64,000 nt of DNA from Mycobacterium branderi (GCF_010728725.1 NZ_AP022607.1:62001-126000), one strand, 5' to 3'. Counted from the stretch's first letter, positions 17,780 to 26,999 are shown. The notes: generated from the letters alone by a model not told the origin. Program-made: numbers and translations.

Positions 17780-19411
17780 TTACACTGCGCCACCGAAAAG
17801 CGCTTGCCTCAGTTCGGCTTTGCTTACCTTGCCCATCGCGGTCCTGGGCACAGACTCGACGATCACCAACCGCTCGGGTGTCTTTTGTCTGGCCAGACCG
17901 GAGTCGGCGAAATGCGCCGTTAGTTCCTCGAGGCTGAGTGTGGCGCCCGGCTTGAGAACCACGACAGCCGCGACCACCTCACCATACGTCGGGTGCGGCG
18001 CGGGCACGGCGACTCCTTCACCGACCGCGGGATGGGCATTGAGGATTTCCTCCACCTGGCGCGCGGAGATCGTTTCGCCGCCGCGGATGATGACATCCTT
18101 GATCCGGCCGGTGATCACGAGCCGTCCTTCGGCGTCGAGACGGCCAAGATCGCCGGTGCGGAACCAACTATCGGAAGTGAAGGCATCGGTATTCAGAGCC
18201 GGATCGCGGTAGCCGATGAATTGATCAGGCCCGCGCACGATGACCTCGCCGTCGACGCCGGACGGCAGATCGGCGCCGTCCGGGGCGATGATGCGCACCG
18301 CCGAACCGGGCAGCGGCTTACCATCGGTGCGCAGCCGCGCCTCGGGATCGTCGGTTCGTGCCCCGGTCACGGTCGGATGCTCGGTGAGCCCGTAGGACCG
18401 GTAGGAGTTGATTCCCGCCGCGTGGGCGCGGCGACCCAGCTCCTCTGTCACTGTGGTTGCCCCCGTGAGGAATTCGCGCAGCGTCGCTAACTTTGCGTCG
18501 ATAGCATCGACCTGCAGCAGCCCCAGGAGGTGAAACGGCGTTCCCGCGGTGGACGTGACAGCGAAACGCTCGATGAGCTCAGCGGCCCGATGAGGGTCCC
18601 AGCTGTCGAGGAACACCGACCGGGTACCGGACAGCAGTGCCCGCAGCATCGAGCCCAGCCCCGCGACATGGCCGGGCGGGAAGGTCACCAACTGGCTATC
18701 GCCGGGATCAGCGGCGATCAGATCGGGCATGGTGCGTTGTTCGGCGAGCAGCGAATTGTGGCTGTGTTGAACACCTTTGGGCGCCGAGGTCGTTCCCGAG
18801 GTGTACAGCAGCACGCACACGTCGTCGGCCTCCGGTGAGGGCTCGACGTACTCGCCCGGTCCGGAGCCCAGTTCGGCCCAGCTCAGATAGCCCGCCGCGG
18901 GCTGCGCGCCCACGATGACGACGCGCTGCAGCGTGTCTATCCGCGCGTACTCGGCCAACCGGTCGAGATAGAGCGTCGAGCCAAACCGCGCCGGCATGAC
19001 AAGCACCTTGGCGGCGGATTCAGCCAGGATGAAGCCGACCTCGTTGGCGCCGTAGACGTGCACGATCGGCACCAGCACAGCGCCACAGAGCAGCACGGCC
19101 TGATAGGCGATGGCGCATTCCAGCCGGTTCGTCAGCTGCACCGCCACCGCGTCACCCGGCGCCACACCCAGCCGCTGCAGGCCGGCCGACGCCGCCAACG
19201 CCGCCCGGTGGATCTCGGCCACCGTCGACGTCGCCTCGGCTTGGTCGGTGACGAAAGTGACGCCAGCCCCGCCATGGTGGGCCGCGCCGTGCTTGAAGGC
19301 GTCGATACAGGTGCGCCTCGAATACCAGCCTTGGCGATACCACATGTCGCGCAGCTGCCCGTAGTCGAATCCGCTGCCTTCGGCGGCGTGAGAACGCGCG
19401 GTTGTGCCCAT
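17780..19411 (-). CDS. AMP-forming acyl-CoA ligase
   Basis: 543 residues. The P-loop is YTSGTTSAPKGVQHSHN near residue 208 (Ser instead of the second Gly), followed by YGLTEHP near 344, RTGDL and GRIKDVIIRGGETISARQVEE near 445, and the catalytic Lys in TAMGKVSKAELRQ. All core ANL motifs are kept. It is likely a carboxylate-CoA ligase. It lies 12 bases downstream of the two-domain VOC gene on the same strand, so the two probably act together under the promoter at about 20450. Confidence 0.88.
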   Translation of the reverse strand: MGTTARSHAAEGSGFDYGQLRDMWYRQGWYSRRTCIDAFKHGAAHHGGAGVTFVTDQAEATSTVAEIHRAALAASAGLQRLGVAPGDAVAVQLTNRLECAIAYQAVLLCGAVLVPIVHVYGANEVGFILAESAAKVLVMPARFGSTLYLDRLAEYARIDTLQRVVIVGAQPAAGYLSWAELGSGPGEYVEPSPEADDVCVLLYTSGTTSAPKGVQHSHNSLLAEQRTMPDLIAADPGDSQLVTFPPGHVAGLGSMLRALLSGTRSVFLDSWDPHRAAELIERFAVTSTAGTPFHLLGLLQVDAIDAKLATLREFLTGATTVTEELGRRAHAAGINSYRSYGLTEHPTVTGARTDDPEARLRTDGKPLPGSAVRIIAPDGADLPSGVDGEVIVRGPDQFIGYRDPALNTDAFTSDSWFRTGDLGRLDAEGRLVITGRIKDVIIRGGETISARQVEEILNAHPAVGEGVAVPAPHPTYGEVVAAVVVLKPGATLSLEELTAHFADSGLARQKTPERLVIVESVPRTAMGKVSKAELRQALFGGAV

Positions 19412-19423
19412 CTGAGCCTGCGG

Positions 19424-20365
19424 TCAGCCAGTGAAGTATTTCAGCGGCCGCTCGACGAATTCGAAGACAACGCCGTCCGGCGAGCGCATGAAGGCCACGT
19501 AGAGCCCGTCGATCTTGGTGCCCGGCAGCGGGCACCACACCGGATCGCCCAGCAACTCCACCGAACCGGGCAACGAAGAAACCGCTCTTTCGACGTTGTC
19601 TACCCGCAACGCACAACGATACAGGCCCTGACTGTTGCCGCCCACCGGGAGCGGATGGGTGACTGCGGCGGGATGCTGCACGACGCTGATCGTGAACTGG
19701 TGCCGATCTTCGGGTAACGCCAGGCGCGCCACGACGCACTGCGCCTGGGTCCCGCCGCAGCCCGGCGCCAGCTGATCACCCGCGACCGCCATGCCCGCCG
19801 GTGCCTGCAGCACCATAAAACCGATGGCGGTCAGGAAGTCCACGGTGGCCGCCACGTCGATGACCGAGAGCCGGATGCCGGCAAATAATGCGGTCGGCAG
19901 GTCGGCGGGCATTTCCGTCAGCTCGATGACGACGCCGTCCGGGTCCATCACCAGCACCGATTTGCCGCCCGAAATCAGGCCGGTCAGCGGATCGCTCACC
20001 GCAAAGCCGGCGCCGCGCAGACCGCCCACATAGGTGTCCAGATCGCCGACGGTGAACAGCGCCGAGCGGATTCCGGGACGTGCAGGGTCAGGATTGGGAT
20101 CGGGTTTGAGTCCCGGAGTGGTCCACTGGATGGCTTCCAGCGCGCATGCGTTGCGGCCGCCGCGAGCGTCGTACAAAAACGATGTGGCAGCGCGTGTTTC
20201 GCCCTGCAGCCCCAGGATTCTGCCGTCGGAGGGTGCGTCGGGGTCGGAGCGCATCCGAGCCGATAGGCCGAGTTGCTTCACATACAGCGCTTCGGTGGCA
20301 TCCAGCGATTTGCAGTTGAGGTTGACGTGCAGGAAGCGCCGCGCCAGCACATCGCTAAGGGCCAT
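19424..20365 (-). CDS. two-domain VOC (glyoxalase/extradiol dioxygenase-like) protein
   Basis: 313 residues from ATG 20365; ATG 20398 in frame would add 11. It has two VOC modules. The first (about 8-150) contains FLHVNLNCKSLDATEALYVKQLGL and MDPDGVVIELTEMP. The second (about 160-305) contains AGIRLSVIDVAATVDFLTAIGF and MRSPDGVVFEFVERPLKYF. The C-terminal Glu of each module fits a metal ligand. The arrangement resembles extradiol dioxygenases and glyoxalases, but the substrate is unknown. It is transcribed with the ligase and divergent from a FadR-type regulator. Confidence 0.75.
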   Translation of the reverse strand: MALSDVLARRFLHVNLNCKSLDATEALYVKQLGLSARMRSDPDAPSDGRILGLQGETRAATSFLYDARGGRNACALEAIQWTTPGLKPDPNPDPARPGIRSALFTVGDLDTYVGGLRGAGFAVSDPLTGLISGGKSVLVMDPDGVVIELTEMPADLPTALFAGIRLSVIDVAATVDFLTAIGFMVLQAPAGMAVAGDQLAPGCGGTQAQCVVARLALPEDRHQFTISVVQHPAAVTHPLPVGGNSQGLYRCALRVDNVERAVSSLPGSVELLGDPVWCPLPGTKIDGLYVAFMRSPDGVVFEFVERPLKYFTG

Positions 20366-20534
20366 CGCCACACCACCGCACCCTTCACCCCTGATCATGC
20401 CGCCGCATCGTGCTTCAACCCGATACGCGGAGCGGTTCTACCTTACCGTATCGCTAACTGTTTAGCGGTTTCGTTGCGGCCCCACGGCAGCGGCCTCGCG
20501 GACTTAATGAATCCGTCCAGTTCGTAATTTAGTA

Positions 20535-20540
20535 TATAGT
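20535..20540 (+). promoter_or_regulatory. putative -10 for FadR-type regulator gene
   Basis: TATAGT in AGTATATAGTTATACC lies about 54 bases before GTG 20594. The same core string is found at 11454 and 17157, suggesting either a common promoter type or a shared operator. Confidence 0.35.
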
Positions 20541-20593
20541 TATACCTTTCTGAGCTGGGTCATAGGATGATCGGCAACGAAGGGAGCGCCACG

Positions 20594-21331
20594 GTGGAGG
20601 TCGACAGCCTTCGGGAGCCGAAGATGGCCGAGCGGGTCGCCACCGTGCTGCGCAAAATGATGGTGCGGGGCGAAATAGCCGAGGGCACCATGCTGCCGCC
20701 GGAATCTGAGTTGATCGAACGTTTCGGGGTATCACGGCCCACGCTGCGCGAGGCCTTCCGGGTGCTGGAATCGGAGTCGCTGATCAAGATCCGACGCGGT
20801 GTGCACGGGGGGGCGCGCGTCAATCGGCCGCGGCGCCAAACACTTGCCCGCTACGCGGGCCTGATACTCGAGTACGACGGTGTGACCGTGCGCGATGTCT
20901 ATGCCGCCCGCGCCGCCATCGAGACGCCGATGGTCGTGCAGCTGGCCAAGGACCGCGACCCGGCCGCCCTCGAGCAACTCGCGCAGATCGTCGCCCGCGA
21001 AGCCGAGCTCGAAGGAAGCGACGCCGTGGACGCGGGCACCGAATTTCACGCCGCGATCGCCAAGCTGTCCGGAAACCAGACGCTGCAGATGATCAGCGAG
21101 ATGCTGCATCACATCATCGAGAAGGCAAACCGGTCGCTGCAGCCCAGTACGGGTCCCGCGGCAGAGCAGGCCACGCGCCGCGCGTCCAAGACACATCGAA
21201 TGGTGCTGGAGCTGATCCGGGCCGGAGACTCAGAGAAGGCCGCCGAGCTGTGGGATCGGCATCTGAGGAAGGCCGAGGAATACGTGCTCTCCGGAGCCGA
21301 GTTGTCGACAGTCGTCGACCTGCTGCAATGA
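20594..21331 (+). CDS. GntR family transcriptional regulator, FadR/FCD type
   Basis: 245 residues from GTG 20594, picked because AGGGAG lies seven bases upstream; ATG 20567 is possible but has no site. The winged helix contains RFGVSRPTLREAFRVLESESL. The FCD domain contains RDVYAARAAIETPMV and TEFHAAIAKLSGNQTLQMI. It is a close paralogue of the regulators at 4068, 27195 and 28056. It is divergent from the VOC/ligase unit and overlaps (ATGA) the hotdog thioesterase-like gene, so it may control both. Confidence 0.9.
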   Translation: MEVDSLREPKMAERVATVLRKMMVRGEIAEGTMLPPESELIERFGVSRPTLREAFRVLESESLIKIRRGVHGGARVNRPRRQTLARYAGLILEYDGVTVRDVYAARAAIETPMVVQLAKDRDPAALEQLAQIVAREAELEGSDAVDAGTEFHAAIAKLSGNQTLQMISEMLHHIIEKANRSLQPSTGPAAEQATRRASKTHRMVLELIRAGDSEKAAELWDRHLRKAEEYVLSGAELSTVVDLLQ

Positions 21332-22164
21332 GCAGGCCGGCAGGTGGCGCCGTGCCCCATGACGTTGAAACGCCCCGGCGCATCTTCGGCCGGTTCGGCA
21401 TCGAATCCTTGGACGAGGACCCGGTGGCGGCCACGACCGTCATGTCGATGTGTGTCGCCGGCATGACCAATCCGTTCACCGGCGCCGCGACGGTCGGGCC
21501 TCTCGCCATCCTGGTCGACGCGGCAAGCGGTCTGGCCAATCACTTGCGCCGCAACCCGGATGAATGGTCGGTTTCGAGCGAACTCTCACTAGAGCTGAGT
21601 CCGGACGGCGCTGCTTTGGCCACCGCCGACCCGGATGTCCCGGTGATCGCCGACGCCCGGGTACTGGGCCCAAAAGGGAGCAGTTCGCTGTCGTTTTGCA
21701 CACTGTCCTGCGCCGGCACCATCATCGGCGGTGCAACCGTGCGCTCCTATTACCTTTCCGCTGACCGTGTGGTCGGTAACCGGGTGAGCGACACCTTGAT
21801 CAGGACGCCGTACACCCCGTTGTCGGAGCTGATGGCGGTAGAGGTCACGCCCTCAAACGATGGGCGGCGGGTGCTGCGCCAACTCACCGACCCTGTGCTC
21901 TACAACGACGTGGGTATCGTGCACGGCGGCGTGTCGTCCGCGGGCCTGGAACTGGCGGCCTCTGCGGTCATCAGCGACGACGGCTCGCCACTGCGGACGG
22001 CGTCAGTGCGGGTGAATTTCCTGCGCCCGTTTATGGCCGGCGAGTGTTCCCGTTACGAGGCCGCCCCGTTGCGGATCGGCCGCGGCACCGCGGTTGCCGA
22101 CGCGCAGGCCATCGATGACATGGGCAGGGTCGCGCTTACCGCACGCGTCACCGCTTATCGCTGA
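21328..22164 (+). CDS. double-hotdog thioesterase-like protein
   Basis: 278 residues; ATG 21328 overlaps the regulator stop. Two hotdog-like halves are visible. The first carries TNPFTGAATVGPLAILVDAASGLANHL. The second carries YNDVGIVHGGVSSAGLELAASAV, with the HGG signature of PaaI/4HBT thioesterases near residue 205, and ASVRVNFLRPFMAGE. It probably hydrolyses an acyl-CoA and releases pathway CoA. A bile-acid or steroid-like substrate cannot be excluded. Confidence 0.72.
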   Translation: MSRPAGGAVPHDVETPRRIFGRFGIESLDEDPVAATTVMSMCVAGMTNPFTGAATVGPLAILVDAASGLANHLRRNPDEWSVSSELSLELSPDGAALATADPDVPVIADARVLGPKGSSSLSFCTLSCAGTIIGGATVRSYYLSADRVVGNRVSDTLIRTPYTPLSELMAVEVTPSNDGRRVLRQLTDPVLYNDVGIVHGGVSSAGLELAASAVISDDGSPLRTASVRVNFLRPFMAGECSRYEAAPLRIGRGTAVADAQAIDDMGRVALTARVTAYR

Positions 22165-22165
22165 G

Positions 22166-22978
22166 CTACTTCTGATTCGAGCGAGCCCGGAACGCGGCCA
22201 CCCGGTCCTTGAACTCCTGCGTGGTAAACGAGGTGTACTCGGCGGCCAGCGCGTATTCCAACACGCCCAGCGCCGCCCGGCTCAGGTGCATGTTCATCGC
22301 GATCTTGGTCGACTGCACCGCTTGCGCGGGCAGCGCGGCCAGTCGTTCCGCCAGCGCCAACGCCTCATCGAGCACCTTGTCGTCGGCGACCACGCGGGTC
22401 ACCAGGTTGAGTTCTTTGGCAACCGACGCGGTGATCTTGTCACCGAGCAGTACGTACTCTTTGGCTTTCATCATGCCGACCAGCAACGGCAGCATCGCGG
22501 CGCCGCCGTCGCCCGCCGTCAGCCCGACCGCCACGTGGGGATCGGCAAGGTAGCTGCTCTCCCCCATCACCAGCAGATCCGAGAGCAACGCGATGGAGCA
22601 GCCCAATCCGACGGCCGGACCGTTAACCGCCGACACCAGGGGCTTGCCGAAATTGATCACCTCAGTGAAAACCGTTCGGGCATCGGCGATCTGCTCGGTA
22701 CGCGCCCGCGGATTCTCGATCAGCCGGCCGAACATCACCATGTCCCCGCCCGCCGAGAACGCCTTGCCGACACCAGTCGTCACGACGGCCCGTACGTCAT
22801 CATCGTCGAGCAGCGCGCGCCAGATTCTGGTCAGCGCCTTGTGAACCGCCTCGTCAACCGCGTTGAACGCCTCGGGCCGGTTGATGCTGACCACGTGGAC
22901 TGCACCGACCTTTTCCACCAGCAGCGACGGGGCGAACGCCTCGTATCCGGCCAGCGTGGCCACCTCTGAAGTTGTCAT
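22166..22978 (-). CDS. enoyl-CoA hydratase/isomerase family protein
   Basis: 270 residues with GGGAG before ATG 22978. Crotonase motifs are VVSINRPEAFNAVDEAV, FSAGGDMVMFGRL (oxyanion hole) and SAVNGPAVGLGCSIALLSDLLVM. It is convergent with the hotdog gene, with one base between them. The 278 bases upstream contain no gene but hold an AT-rich box around 23138, likely its promoter or operator. Confidence 0.87.
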   Translation of the reverse strand: MTTSEVATLAGYEAFAPSLLVEKVGAVHVVSINRPEAFNAVDEAVHKALTRIWRALLDDDDVRAVVTTGVGKAFSAGGDMVMFGRLIENPRARTEQIADARTVFTEVINFGKPLVSAVNGPAVGLGCSIALLSDLLVMGESSYLADPHVAVGLTAGDGGAAMLPLLVGMMKAKEYVLLGDKITASVAKELNLVTRVVADDKVLDEALALAERLAALPAQAVQSTKIAMNMHLSRAALGVLEYALAAEYTSFTTQEFKDRVAAFRARSNQK

Positions 22979-23137
22979 GCGGCTCCCATCAAATCCCGTC
23001 GCTGGACAGAACCATCACGGCTCGTTGCGCAGTCAACCCCGGCGACAACGCTGGCGCCGGGGCTGACCGCGGGCTTCTCACAGCAAGGCCGCGCCGATCG
23101 AGAAACACTCCTCCGCCGCGCAGCCTCCTATTCCGTT

Positions 23138-23152
23138 ATTCATTTAGCTACA
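23138..23152 (+). promoter_or_regulatory. AT-rich ATTCATTTAGCTACA box
   Basis: This box resembles AATCATTTAACTATA (44962), AATCATTTAACTGTA (53266) and, on the minus strand, AATCATTTAGATAGT (51133). It is the only AT-rich part of the 278-base gap between the hydratase (22978) and LLM (23257) genes. It may be an operator for the hydratase. Confidence 0.35.
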
Positions 23153-23256
23153 TGGTAACAGTTGGCGACGTTTTCGACCATGGCCGGCTCTCCTGCGCCA
23201 CGGCGACCAACGGCAAGGCCGGCCTTGCCCACGTCTGCCAGACTCGGCGTGGGTCG

Positions 23257-24171
23257 TCACCAGCCGCGGATGGCCGGCAGCACCTCTGCGGCGAACAACT
23301 CGGCACTTCGCTGCCAGGCGTCGGCGTCGCGTGGACCGCCGAAGATGACCGTCTGCGCGCCGGCATCCCGGAATTCCCCGAGCCGCTCAACGACTTGTTG
23401 CGGAGTTCCCGTGAGCAGATAGCGGTCGGCAAGCGGCTCGAAGTCCTGCTTGTAGGTCGCGCTGACCGCCGCGATGGCTTCGCGGCGCGCCACCGCCGAA
23501 TCACGTTCGATCGAGCCCCAACAGAAGATGGCACTCCGGATCGTGCTTGGGTCGCGGCCGAACTGTGCCGCATAAGCCCGAACCGATTCGAGGCTGTCCT
23601 CGAGCCGTTGCGGCGTGTACATGTAGGGCATCCACACATCGGCGAAACGCCCGGCACGGCGGAAGGCACCATCGCGGCGACCACCGATCCACACCGGCGG
23701 CCACGGGCGTTGAAGCGCAGGCGGATTCAGCGACAGACCGTCGACTCTCGACCACCGGCCGGCGAACTGCACCGGCTCACCACCGACCAGTCGGGTGACC
23801 AGCGCCAGCCCTTCGTCGGTGCGTGCCCCCCGCTCCCGCACCGGAACTCCCACGGAGGCGAATTCGGGTGGATACTCACCACCGATGCCCACACCGAAGT
23901 CGAAGCGCCCGTTGGACACCTGGTCGAGCGTGGCGACCAGCTTGGCCGCAAGCACCGCCGGATAGAGCGGCAAGATGGTCAGCGCGCTCAGCAGCCGGAT
24001 GCGCTCGGTGGCGCCGGCGGCCGCGGCGAGCAGGACGAACGCGTTGGGGGTGCGGCCATGAAAAAACAAGTGTTCGCCACATGCCACCCAGTCGAACCCC
24101 TGCTCCTCAGCCCATCGCGCCATGGCCGGGACGCGGCGCTGGTCGCGGGGTAACACGAGGCCGGCGCGCAT
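23257..24171 (-). CDS. LLM class oxidoreductase (F420-type)
   Basis: 304 residues from ATG 24171, which has AAGGAGG seven bases upstream; ATG 24189 lies in front of that site and is unlikely. LLM features are MRAGLVLPRDQRRVPAMARWAEEQGFDWVACGEH, ATLDQVSNGRFDFGVGIGGEYPPEF and PPVWIGGRRDGAFRRAGRFADVWMPY. The C-terminal EFRDAGAQTVIFGGP is usual for F420-dependent members. It is divergent from the ligase at 24220 and shares a short AT-rich promoter region. Confidence 0.85.
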   Translation of the reverse strand: MRAGLVLPRDQRRVPAMARWAEEQGFDWVACGEHLFFHGRTPNAFVLLAAAAGATERIRLLSALTILPLYPAVLAAKLVATLDQVSNGRFDFGVGIGGEYPPEFASVGVPVRERGARTDEGLALVTRLVGGEPVQFAGRWSRVDGLSLNPPALQRPWPPVWIGGRRDGAFRRAGRFADVWMPYMYTPQRLEDSLESVRAYAAQFGRDPSTIRSAIFCWGSIERDSAVARREAIAAVSATYKQDFEPLADRYLLTGTPQQVVERLGEFRDAGAQTVIFGGPRDADAWQRSAELFAAEVLPAIRGW

Positions 24172-24206
24172 GGTAGGCCTCCTTCCCATCCCATAAATCG
24201 ATTAAT

Positions 24207-24212
24207 TATCCT
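24207..24212 (+). promoter_or_regulatory. putative -10 of a leaderless promoter
   Basis: TATCCT ends seven bases before GTG 24220. No ribosome-binding sequence occurs in between, so the mRNA probably starts at the GTG. The flanks (ATCGATTAATTATC) are AT-rich and partly palindromic. Confidence 0.45.
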
Positions 24213-24219
24213 ACTAATT

Positions 24220-25665
24220 GTGCACAGTCAACGTAGCTGGTCCGGGCGGGTGCTCGAGACGCTGCTTCGCGATCCGCAGGCACCGGCGATCATCTCTTCG
24301 CCCGATCGCTGCACGTGGACGGCCGCCACTCTTCTAGGCATGGCGGCCGGTGCGATCGAGCTGCTCGACGCCCACGGAGCAGCGCCGGGCCAGTATGTCC
24401 CGGCACTGCTGAGCACCCGGCCGGCCTCGGTGGCCATGCTGCTGGCCGGTGCATGGTCGCGGCGCCCGTTGGCACCGCTCGGGCCGCACATGACCGAGCG
24501 CGAACTTCTGGGCTGCCTCGAGAGCCTGGACGGCGGGCTGCTGGTGGCAGAACCGGAGTGGGCCGACAAGGCCGGCCACCTAGCGGCCAAGACCGGACGA
24601 CGCGTTGCGATCCTCGATCAGCTGGCACCGGGCGCGGACCCCTGCTCGTTGCGTGGGGAGCCCGCGGTGGCGTTCATGATGCACACTTCCGGCACGACCG
24701 GCGCTCCCAAGCAGGTCCTGGTACGTGAAGCGGCGCTGGCGCGCCGCGCCGAAGTCAACGGTGCGTTGTTGCAACTCGGGCCGGGTGCCCGCCTGGCGAT
24801 CGGCGGCCTGTTTCATCATGTCGCGGGCCTGGGCAACATCGCCGTGGCGCTGGCCAACCAGACCGCGCTGGTGATGTACCCATCGTTCAGCGTGGCGGCC
24901 TGGCGGGATCTGGACGCGGTCGCACCGACACACACGGTGACCGTGCCCTCCGTCATCGAAACACTGCTGGACGCAGACGCTTTGAGACTGCCCACCCTGA
25001 AAGTCCTCGGCTACGGCGGATCGCCGATCCGCCCGGACACCATGCGCCGGATCCACCACGTGATGCCGGATGTCGCGCTCGTGGAGCTGTTCGGCCAGAC
25101 CGAGGGCAGCCCGCTGACTGTGCTGAGCCACGACGACCATCGCGCCGCCCTGGGGGGCCGCGAGGAACTGCTGAGATCTGTCGGGCGCGCGGCGCCGGGA
25201 GTCGAACTGCGCATTGACAATCCGGGTCCGGACGGTGTGGGAGAGGTATGGGCCCGCTGCGGCCATTCCTTCGTCGTCGACGCCGAGGGCTGGCAGCACA
25301 CCGGCGATTTGGGCCGCCTGGTAGACGGCTATCTCTACCTCGTCGGCCGCCAGGGCGACAAGATCATTCGCGGCGGTGAGAACGTGTTCCCCGTCGAAGT
25401 TGAACACATCCTGCAAAGCCATCCCGGCGTTGCCGAAGCGGCGGTCGTCGGGGTCCCCGATCAGCGGCTCGGCGAGACGATCCGGGCCTGCATCGTGGCC
25501 GTCGACCCAGCGTCGCCGCCGAGCGTCGACGAGCTGCGCGCCTACTGCCGGGAAAGGCTGGCCGGGTTCAAGGTTCCCGCGCAATGGACGTTCACGAATG
25601 CGTTGCCGCGCAACGCCGCGGGCAAGATCTTGCGCCGCGAACTCGTCTCAGCCGTGAAGGAGTAG
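24220..25665 (+). CDS. AMP-forming acyl-CoA ligase
   Basis: 481 residues, shorter than the usual 520-550. The start is GTG 24220, probably leaderless. Motifs are HTSGTTGAPKQVLVREA near residue 153, FGQTEGSPLTVLS near 293, HTGDLGRLVDGYLYLVGRQGDKIIRGGENVFPVEVE near 365, and catalytic Lys in NAAGKILRREL. The adenylation machinery is complete. It is divergent from an LLM gene and is followed by the tail of a lost CoA-transferase gene. Confidence 0.88.
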   Translation: MHSQRSWSGRVLETLLRDPQAPAIISSPDRCTWTAATLLGMAAGAIELLDAHGAAPGQYVPALLSTRPASVAMLLAGAWSRRPLAPLGPHMTERELLGCLESLDGGLLVAEPEWADKAGHLAAKTGRRVAILDQLAPGADPCSLRGEPAVAFMMHTSGTTGAPKQVLVREAALARRAEVNGALLQLGPGARLAIGGLFHHVAGLGNIAVALANQTALVMYPSFSVAAWRDLDAVAPTHTVTVPSVIETLLDADALRLPTLKVLGYGGSPIRPDTMRRIHHVMPDVALVELFGQTEGSPLTVLSHDDHRAALGGREELLRSVGRAAPGVELRIDNPGPDGVGEVWARCGHSFVVDAEGWQHTGDLGRLVDGYLYLVGRQGDKIIRGGENVFPVEVEHILQSHPGVAEAAVVGVPDQRLGETIRACIVAVDPASPPSVDELRAYCRERLAGFKVPAQWTFTNALPRNAAGKILRRELVSAVKE

Positions 25666-25686
25666 CCGTGGCGGAATGCTCGCTGC

Positions 25687-25791
25687 ATGGTATCCCCACT
25701 GCTCGGAGAACATACCGCCCAGGTGCTCGGCGAGCGGCTCGGCCTCACCGAGCACGAGCTGGCAGAGCTTGCGACTCGCGGAATCCTTTAG
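25687..25791 (+). pseudogene. C-terminal relic of a CaiB/BaiF CoA-transferase
   Basis: The 34-residue frame contains PLLGEHTAQVLGERLGLTEH followed by ELAELATRGIL and a stop. That is the standard C-terminal end of this family (GEHT..VL.ELGL...EIA.L...G). Nothing upstream in this frame belongs to the family, because the ligase gene ends 21 bases earlier. Its position shows that a CoA-transferase gene once followed the ligase and has been almost entirely deleted. Confidence 0.65.
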
Positions 25792-25831
25792 CCAAAGCTC
25801 GCCGCTCGCGCAGCCGATGCCTCATCTCGTG

Positions 25832-25900
25832 TCAGCGGCTGAAGTTTTCATCGGCGATCTGCAGCATCACCTGCGGCGGAAAGGCTTTCACGTTTGTCAT
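25832..25900 (-). other. 22-residue overlapping frame at the amidohydrolase tail
   Basis: On the minus strand, ATG 25900 opens MTNVKAFPPQV then MLQIADENFSR and stops at 25832. It overlaps the last 50 bases of the amidohydrolase in another frame. It reads like ordinary protein, unlike the amidohydrolase's own last residues (AAGDAADRR), so the larger gene may have a 3' frameshift. It could also be chance. Confidence 0.25.
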
Positions 25901-26999
25901 CGCTCATCGGCGGGACGGTGAACAGTTCTTCGAAAGTTCCCCGCAACACGCGCTCGACGATGCGCGGGTCGACAGTGTCGAACAGTTGACGCAGCGTCTG
26001 CTGGGTGTGGCCGTAGGTTCCCTCCAGGTGCGGATAGTCGTCGCCCCACATCACGTTGTAGTACTGGGTGCCCTCGATGACCTGCACCGCGCTGACGTCA
26101 TGCTGGAAAGATGCGTAAACCTGTTGGCGCATAATCTCACTGGGCAACCGACTCAGCCGCGGCCGCACAAACATGCCGTGCTGACGGTAGGCCTCGTCCA
26201 ACCGGTCCCCGAGAGCGGGCACCCAGCCGGCACCACCTTCGGCGATCAGCAGCTTCAAACTGGGGTGGCGGTCCAGGGCGCCGCTGGCCACCAGGTGCGA
26301 CACCACCCGCATGCCGGGGTAGGTGGTCTCCATGTAGTTGACGATGGCACCGCCCGGCCCGCGGTACACGACGTTGTTCCGCCCGGTTCCGATGTGATAG
26401 GCGAGCACCATGCCCGCCGCCTCGGTCGCCGCCCACAACGGCTCCCACAAGTCCAAACCCCAGGCCTTGTCGTCGGGCACGCTGGTGGGCAGGAAGATCG
26501 CCTGGAAGCCGTGCTCGGCGGCCCATTCCACCTCGGCGACGGCGTCACCGATGTCGGCAAGCGGCACGATGGCCGGGGTGAAGATCCGGTCCTGGCTCGC
26601 CATGAAATCGTCGGCGGCCCACTCGTTCCACGCGCGCACCACCGCACGGGCCAGTTCGGGGTCGGCGATGTTGACCGTCCAGAAGCCCGACGAGGGGAAC
26701 GCAAGCTGGCACCACACACCTTCCTGGTCCAGGTCTTGTAGCCGGATTGTCACGTCTTTGAAGCCCGGTGGGCGCATCGCATCCATGAAGTCGTTGAGCT
26801 GACGGTCGATCTGCTCTCCGTCGACGTAGACGATCTCGTACTTGTCCCCGCGCTCGGTCCGGGGCGCCCGCTCCGCCAGCCGCTTCGGCAGCCGAGAGGT
26901 CCACAAGTCGTCTGGCTCCATGACGTGCGAGTCACCGGAATGAGCCCAGATCTTGCGGGCTGTGTCGGCGCTTCCGGTGGCCGGGTCTGCCAATGTCAT
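25848..26999 (-). CDS. amidohydrolase family protein (amidohydrolase-2/ACMSD-like)
   Basis: 383 residues from ATG 26999, with TAGGAGA upstream. The TIM-barrel metal motif at the N-terminus is GDSHVMEPDDLW (HxxE variant). YHIGTG, SHLVASGALDRHPSLKLLIAEGGAGWVP and the C-terminal MWGDDYPHLEGTYGHTQ fit amidohydrolase-2 proteins. Members decarboxylate or hydrolyse ring-fission products and are common in ring catabolism. A perfect palindrome at 27039 lies 40 bases upstream, a likely operator. The C-terminus may be frameshifted. Confidence 0.85.
   Translation of the reverse strand: MTLADPATGSADTARKIWAHSGDSHVMEPDDLWTSRLPKRLAERAPRTERGDKYEIVYVDGEQIDRQLNDFMDAMRPPGFKDVTIRLQDLDQEGVWCQLAFPSSGFWTVNIADPELARAVVRAWNEWAADDFMASQDRIFTPAIVPLADIGDAVAEVEWAAEHGFQAIFLPTSVPDDKAWGLDLWEPLWAATEAAGMVLAYHIGTGRNNVVYRGPGGAIVNYMETTYPGMRVVSHLVASGALDRHPSLKLLIAEGGAGWVPALGDRLDEAYRQHGMFVRPRLSRLPSEIMRQQVYASFQHDVSAVQVIEGTQYYNVMWGDDYPHLEGTYGHTQQTLRQLFDTVDPRIVERVLRGTFEELFTVPPMSDDKRESLSAAGDAADRR

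Noticed and set aside
22972..24153. Long plus-strand frame of 393 codons
   Set aside because: It is the antisense shadow of the LLM gene, with low-complexity Arg/Pro content and no family features.
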